Assembly: GCF_000696185.1 (NCBI RefSeq)
Contig: NZ_KK853997.1
Coordinates: 970,593-1,018,627 of the forward strand
DNA length: 48,035 nucleotides
DNA from: Kitasatospora cheerisanensis KCTC 2395
GTDB taxonomy: Bacteria > Actinomycetota > Actinomycetes > Streptomycetales > Streptomycetaceae
Direction: 5' to 3'
The position numbers and the translations under genes are program-made. This document shows positions 44,236 through 48,035 of the stretch, piece by piece (position 1 is the stretch's first letter; each line of letters begins with the position of its first letter). A model generated the notes under the pieces. That model saw nothing but the letters and a program-made list of their open reading frames with translations. It searched no databases and was not told where the DNA came from.

Positions 44236-46640
44236 GCGAACTGCCGCTGGGCGGTGCGGTGTTCCTCGGCGTGCGGCACCACTCCCCCGCCTGCGCGGCG
44301 CTGGTCGCGCGGACCGTCGCCGAGTTGCGGCCGGGCCTGGTGCTGGTCGAGGGCCCGGCGGATCTCAATCCGCGGCTGGACGAACTGCTGCTGGGCCACG
44401 AGTTGCCGGTCGCGGTGTTCTCGCACTACCGGGACGAGGAGCGGACGGCCACCTCTTGGGCGCCGTTCTGCGCGTACTCCCCGGAGTGGGTGGCCCTGAC
44501 GGCGGGTCGGGCGGCGGGCGCGGAGGTGCGGTTCATCGACCTGCCGGCCTGGCATCCGGCGTTCTCCTCCCGCGAGCAGCCGCTGACGAACCGCTTCGCC
44601 GACGCAGAGGCCCGGTACGCGGAGGCCACCGAGCGGCTCTGCCGGGCCTTCGGCACCGATTCGGTGGACACCCTGTGGGACGGCCTGGTGGAGCTGCCCG
44701 ATCCGCAGGGCCTGGCCGAACGGCTGGACGCCTACTTCGAGTTGGTGCGCGGCGACGCCGTACCGCAGCCCGGCGACGCGGCCCGCGAGGCGTACATGGC
44801 GTCCTGGGTGCGGGCCGCGCTGGCCCGCGCCGGGGGCCGGCCGGTGCTGGTGGTCACCGGCGGCTTCCACACGCCCGCCCTGCGCGCGCTCGTCGCCCCG
44901 ACCGAACCGGCGGACAAGGAGGCGGTGGACGGGCGGCCCGCGAACAGCGAGTCCGCGGACGGCTGGCCGGAGGTGCCGGCGCCGCCGGACGGGGCGGTCG
45001 GCGGGAGTTTCCTGGTGCCGTACTCGTTCGCGCAGTTGGACGCGTTCGGCGGCTACCAGTCCGGCATGCCGTCGCCCGGCTACTACCAACTGCTGTGGGA
45101 GCGCGGCGCGGAGGGCGCGGCTGACGGCTTGACCGAGCAGGTGGTGCGGCGGCTGCGCGGGGCGCGGCAGGAGGTGTCGACGGCGGATCTGATCGCGGCG
45201 CGGACGCTGGCCGACGGTCTGGCGATGATGCGCGGGCACCGGGTGCGGTCGCGGGCGGACGTGCTGGACGGGCTGGCGGGGGCGCTGGTCGGCGAGGCCT
45301 TGGAGGCGCCGCTCCCGTGGCAGGGCCGGCTGCGGCCGACCGCGGGGCCGGATCCGCTGGTGCGCGAGCTGGTCGCGGCGGGTACCGGTGACCGGGTCGG
45401 CCGGCTGCACCCGGACACGCCCGCGCCGCCGCTGGTGCACGACGTCGCCGCCGAGCAGGAGCGCTGCGGCGTGACGCTGGGCCGCCCGGTCACCGCCGAC
45501 CTGACCGACGGTACGCAGTTGCTCCGCAGTCAGTTCCTGCACCGGCTGCGGGTGTTGGGCGTTCCTGGGCACGTGCGGGAGAGCGGTCCGGCGGGGGGCG
45601 GCGATCCGGTGTTCACCGAGCGCTGGGTGCCGGAGCCGGGCGGGTGGGCGCACCGGCGGGACGCGGCGCTGGTCGAGGCGGCGCGTACGGGCGCGGCTGG
45701 CCGAGGCGGCAGCCGCGGCGCTGGCGGAGCGGGCGGCGGGGGTGGGTGCGGAGCCGGGCGCGCTGGCCGGCCTGCTGTTCGACGCGGTGCTGTGCGGGGC
45801 GGGGTCGCTGACCGCCGAGCTGCTGGGCACGCTGGCCGTCCGGGTCGGCGAGGTCGCCGAACTGGGCGCGGTGGGCCGGGTGTTGGCGACGGCGCTGGAC
45901 CTGTGGCGGCACGACCGGGTGTACGGGGTGGCCGCCGACGAGCGGCTCGGCGCGGTACTGGACGCGGCGTTCCGGCGGGTGCTGTGGCTGGCCGAGGGGC
46001 TGCACGGCGGGGCGGGGGTCGATCCGGACCGGCTGCGCGCCGTGCTCGCGGCCCGGGACGCGCTGCGGTTCGCGGGCGCGATGCTGACGGTCCGCCGGTT
46101 CACCGCGCTGGCCACCGCCGACCGGATCGCCGGGGATCCGGCCGCGCCGCCGGATCTGCGGGGCGCGGCGCTCGGCCTGTACTGGTCGCTCCCGCCGTCC
46201 GGTCAGCCGCTCAAGAGCATCGACGAAATCGCCGACCGGGCCCGGGCGTTGGCGGCCGATCCGGTGCGGCTGGGCGACTGGCTGGCGGGCCTGTTCGCGT
46301 TGACCCGGGTGCAGTTGACCGGCCCCGAGCTGGGCACGGCGGGCCGGCCGTCGCTGTTCGACGCCCTGGACGCGATCGTCACCGGGCTGGCGCCGGACGA
46401 GTTCCTGCGCGGACTGCCCGCCCTGCGGCAGGCGTTCGCGTTCTTCCCGCCGCGCGAGCGGGAGCAGATCGCCGCCCGGCTGCTGGCCCGCCGCGGGCGC
46501 GGCGGTTCGGCGCGCGGGCTGCTGCGCACCGGCGGCGACCCCTTGCAGCTGGCCCGGGCCGCCGCGCTCGAACGGTCCGTCGACGAGCTGCTGTCGGCCT
46601 ATGGACTGTCGCCGTACGGGCCGGCGACGGACGGACTGAC
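44232..46640 (+). CDS. DUF5682 family protein (YehM-like), with a compound frame shift
   Basis: About 800 residues. The N-terminus GAVFLGVRHHSPACAALVAR with LVEGPADLNPRLDELL is the DUF5682 opening. Also PVLVVTGGFHTPALRALV, FLVPYSFAQLDAFGGYQSGM and TADLIAARTLADGLAMMRGH. Near 45685-45695 the frame moves forward by one. This is best read as two missing bases seven apart, restoring EAARYGARLAEAAAAALAER. The C-terminal half ends near RREREQ-like FFPPREREQIAARLLARRG. No stop separates it from the VWA protein in this sequence, so the end given is approximate: fusion or a further missing base are both possible. Coupled to the MoxR gene by overlap. Biochemical role unknown. Confidence 0.8.
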
Positions 46641-46704
46641 AGCGGGCGGGACAGCGACGTCCGTCCCGACTGCCGTACCGGCCGAGGAGGTTGTCACCAC
46701 GGGC

Positions 46705-47862
46705 ATGGCGGGGAGCGCCGCGCCGGCGCTGCCGGACGAGGGGCTGGAGCGCTGGCGGCTGATCCTGGGCGCGCCCGCGGAGCGGTACACCGGGGCGCTG
46801 TGCGGGCGGGCCGCCGAGCAGGACGGCGCGCTGGAGTGGCTGTACGGCCGCGACCCGGAGGCGGGCCGGCGCGGGGTGCGGCAGGGCGCGCCGCGGCGGC
46901 GGTCCGGCGGGACCGAGGATTCCCGGCTCACGGCGGTGGACTGGCTGGACGACGTGCACCGGCTGTTCCCCAAGGAGACGGTGGAGCGCCTGGAGCGGGA
47001 CGCGGTGGAGCGGTACGGCATCGACGAGATCGTCACCGATCCGGAGGTGCTGTCCCGGGTCGAGCCAAGCACCACGCTGCTCCGCGCGGTGCTCCGCACC
47101 AAGCACCTGATGAGCCCCGAACTGCTGTCTCTGGCACGGAGGTTGGTGGAGGCGGTGGTCCGCGACCTGCTGGCCCGGTTGCAGCCGGAGCTGCGCCGGG
47201 CGTTCACCGGCGCCCGTGCGCCCGGGCGCAGCCGGGTGCCGTTGGCGCGGAACTTCGACTTCCGCACGACGGTGCGGGCCAATCTGGCGCACTATCAGCC
47301 GGAGCGGCGGCGGGTGCTGATCGAGCGGCCGTACTTCCACACCCGGACCCGGCGGACCCTGGAGCAGTGGCAACTGGTGCTGCTGGTCGACCAGTCGGGC
47401 TCGATGGCCGGGTCGGTGATCCATTCGGCGGTGACGGCGGCGTGCCTGTGGAACCTCCCGGGCCTGCGGACGCACCTGGTGGTGTTCGACACGGCGGTGG
47501 TCGATCTGACGGCGGAGGTGTCGGATCCGGCGGAGTTGCTGATGCGGGTGCAACTGGGCGGCGGCACCGACATCGCCCGGGCGGTGGACTACGCGGCGGG
47601 TCTGCTCGACAATCCGCGGCGCAGCATCGTGGTGCTGGTCACCGACTTCTACGAGGGCGGCGACGCGGGCCGACTGGTGCGCGGGGTGCGGAAGTTGGTG
47701 GAGCAGGGCAGTACGGTGCTCGGCCTGGCCGCGCTGGACGAGGAGGCCGACCCGGCGTACGACCGTGAGCTCGCGGGCCGGCTGGCCGAGGCGGGGGCGC
47801 ACGTGGGGGCGATGACGCCGGGCCGGCTGGCGGAGTTCGTGGCGGAGAAGGTGGGGCGGTGA
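46705..47862 (+). CDS. VWA-domain protein (YehP-like) of the MoxR operon
   Basis: About 385 residues if begun at ATG 46705, which has GAGGAGG 14 bases upstream; the frame is open from the DUF5682 region. An N-terminal helical region (EGLERWRLILGAPAERYTGA, WLDDVHRLFPKETVERLERD) is followed by the VWA domain with a complete MIDAS: VLLVDQSGSMAGSV (about 229-233), GGGTDIARAVDYA and VLVTDFYEGGD. VWA proteins bind metal and protein partners; paired with MoxR they serve as adaptors or clients. The stop overlaps the GTG of the next gene. Confidence 0.88.
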   Translation: MAGSAAPALPDEGLERWRLILGAPAERYTGALCGRAAEQDGALEWLYGRDPEAGRRGVRQGAPRRRSGGTEDSRLTAVDWLDDVHRLFPKETVERLERDAVERYGIDEIVTDPEVLSRVEPSTTLLRAVLRTKHLMSPELLSLARRLVEAVVRDLLARLQPELRRAFTGARAPGRSRVPLARNFDFRTTVRANLAHYQPERRRVLIERPYFHTRTRRTLEQWQLVLLVDQSGSMAGSVIHSAVTAACLWNLPGLRTHLVVFDTAVVDLTAEVSDPAELLMRVQLGGGTDIARAVDYAAGLLDNPRRSIVVLVTDFYEGGDAGRLVRGVRKLVEQGSTVLGLAALDEEADPAYDRELAGRLAEAGAHVGAMTPGRLAEFVAEKVGR

Positions 47863-48035
47863 CGGGCGGGACGGCGGTGCGCGCCGATCTGCTGGCGCTG
47901 GACGCGGACACCCTGGCGGCGCTGGCCAATCGGGGCCTGGTGAAGCGGGCGGCGCGCGAACTCGCCTCCGGCGACGGGCCGGTGGTGGAGCTCGCGGCGG
48001 ACGGCACGCTGGCGGGGGCGTTCCCGGACGGGAGT
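47859..48035 (+). CDS. N-terminus of a probable SWIM-type protein (YehQ-like), cut by the window edge
   Basis: 59 codons are visible, open to the edge. The sequence runs VTGGTAVRADLLALDADTLA, then ALANRGLVKRAARELASGDG and PVVELAADGTLAGAFPDGS. This matches my memory of the opening of SWIM zinc-finger proteins that follow VWA genes in actinomycetes. The Cys/His motif itself lies beyond the window, so the call rests on the N-terminal pattern and operon position. The GTG overlaps the VWA stop (GTGA), indicating coupling. Confidence 0.65.
   Translation, partial: MTGGTAVRADLLALDADTLAALANRGLVKRAARELASGDGPVVELAADGTLAGAFPDGS

Noticed and set aside
1..48035. Insertion sequences, prophage, integrase sites, tRNA or rRNA genes
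   Set aside because: No transposase, integrase, phage structural gene, att-like repeat beside a tRNA, or RNA gene could be recognised on either strand.

Overview
The window is very GC-rich chromosomal DNA with GTG/TTG starts, tightly coupled genes and an LAXTG-type sortase signal. Together with families typical of the group (DUF5685, DUF4232, many orphan NarL regulators, DUF5682/VWA clusters), this points to a Streptomycetaceae actinomycete (Streptomyces or Kitasatospora). That assignment is inference; no rRNA or tRNA is present to fix it.

Layout. 1-4.5 kb: a rightward run with the tail of an uncharacterised protein, a small one-TM protein, an asparagine-synthetase-like ATP-dependent ligase lacking the N-terminal Cys nucleophile, and an aldehyde dehydrogenase broken by four one-base gaps. 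4.5-7.7 kb: an APH-type kinase, a convergent M20 amidohydrolase and an ATP-dependent DNA ligase. 7.7-10.5 kb: a large cell-wall-anchored protein (seven-bladed YVTN propeller, four IPT/TIG domains, LASTG sorting signal). 10.8-16.3 kb: YegP/DUF1508, a double-Nudix protein, a small DUF6188-like protein, an aldo/keto reductase, a HAD phosphatase, an 11-copy 9-bp repeat and a Cys-rich DUF5685 protein. 16.3-22.2 kb: GNAT, D-2-hydroxyacid dehydrogenase, DUF4232 lipoprotein, APC permease and a NarL regulator. 22.3-35.8 kb: two giant DUF4132 paralogues, one with and one without the WGR domain, sharing promoter and Shine-Dalgarno elements. Between them lie a tyrosinase, an amidohydrolase, a two-component pair and a secreted alpha/beta hydrolase. 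35.8-42.9 kb: a SUKH/DUF402 remnant, a PEP-mutase-like enzyme, GNAT, a methyltransferase, an imine reductase divergent from an HxlR regulator, and a quinone oxidoreductase with its TetR regulator. 43.0-48.0 kb: a coupled operon of MoxR AAA+ ATPase, DUF5682, VWA (MIDAS) and the first 59 codons of a probable SWIM-type protein, running off the end.

The most interesting system is this MoxR-DUF5682-VWA-SWIM operon together with the two DUF4132 genes. The same protein families occur side by side in the E. coli yehI(molR)-yehL-yehM-yehP-yehQ region, so the DUF4132 proteins here are plausible partners or clients of the MoxR/VWA machine (inference).

A pervasive technical signal matters for every reader: ten coding regions are interrupted, and every interruption behaves as a missing base. 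There are 15 well-supported cases plus one at the SUKH/DUF402 junction, mostly in G/C runs. Restoring one base at each inferred site restores codon-exact lengths. I therefore treat them as probable sequence errors, not true pseudogenes. Convergent gene pairs are separated by long, nearly perfect GC hairpins at about 7.75, 19.06, 26.06 and 30.99 kb; another follows the yegP-like gene at 11.06 kb.
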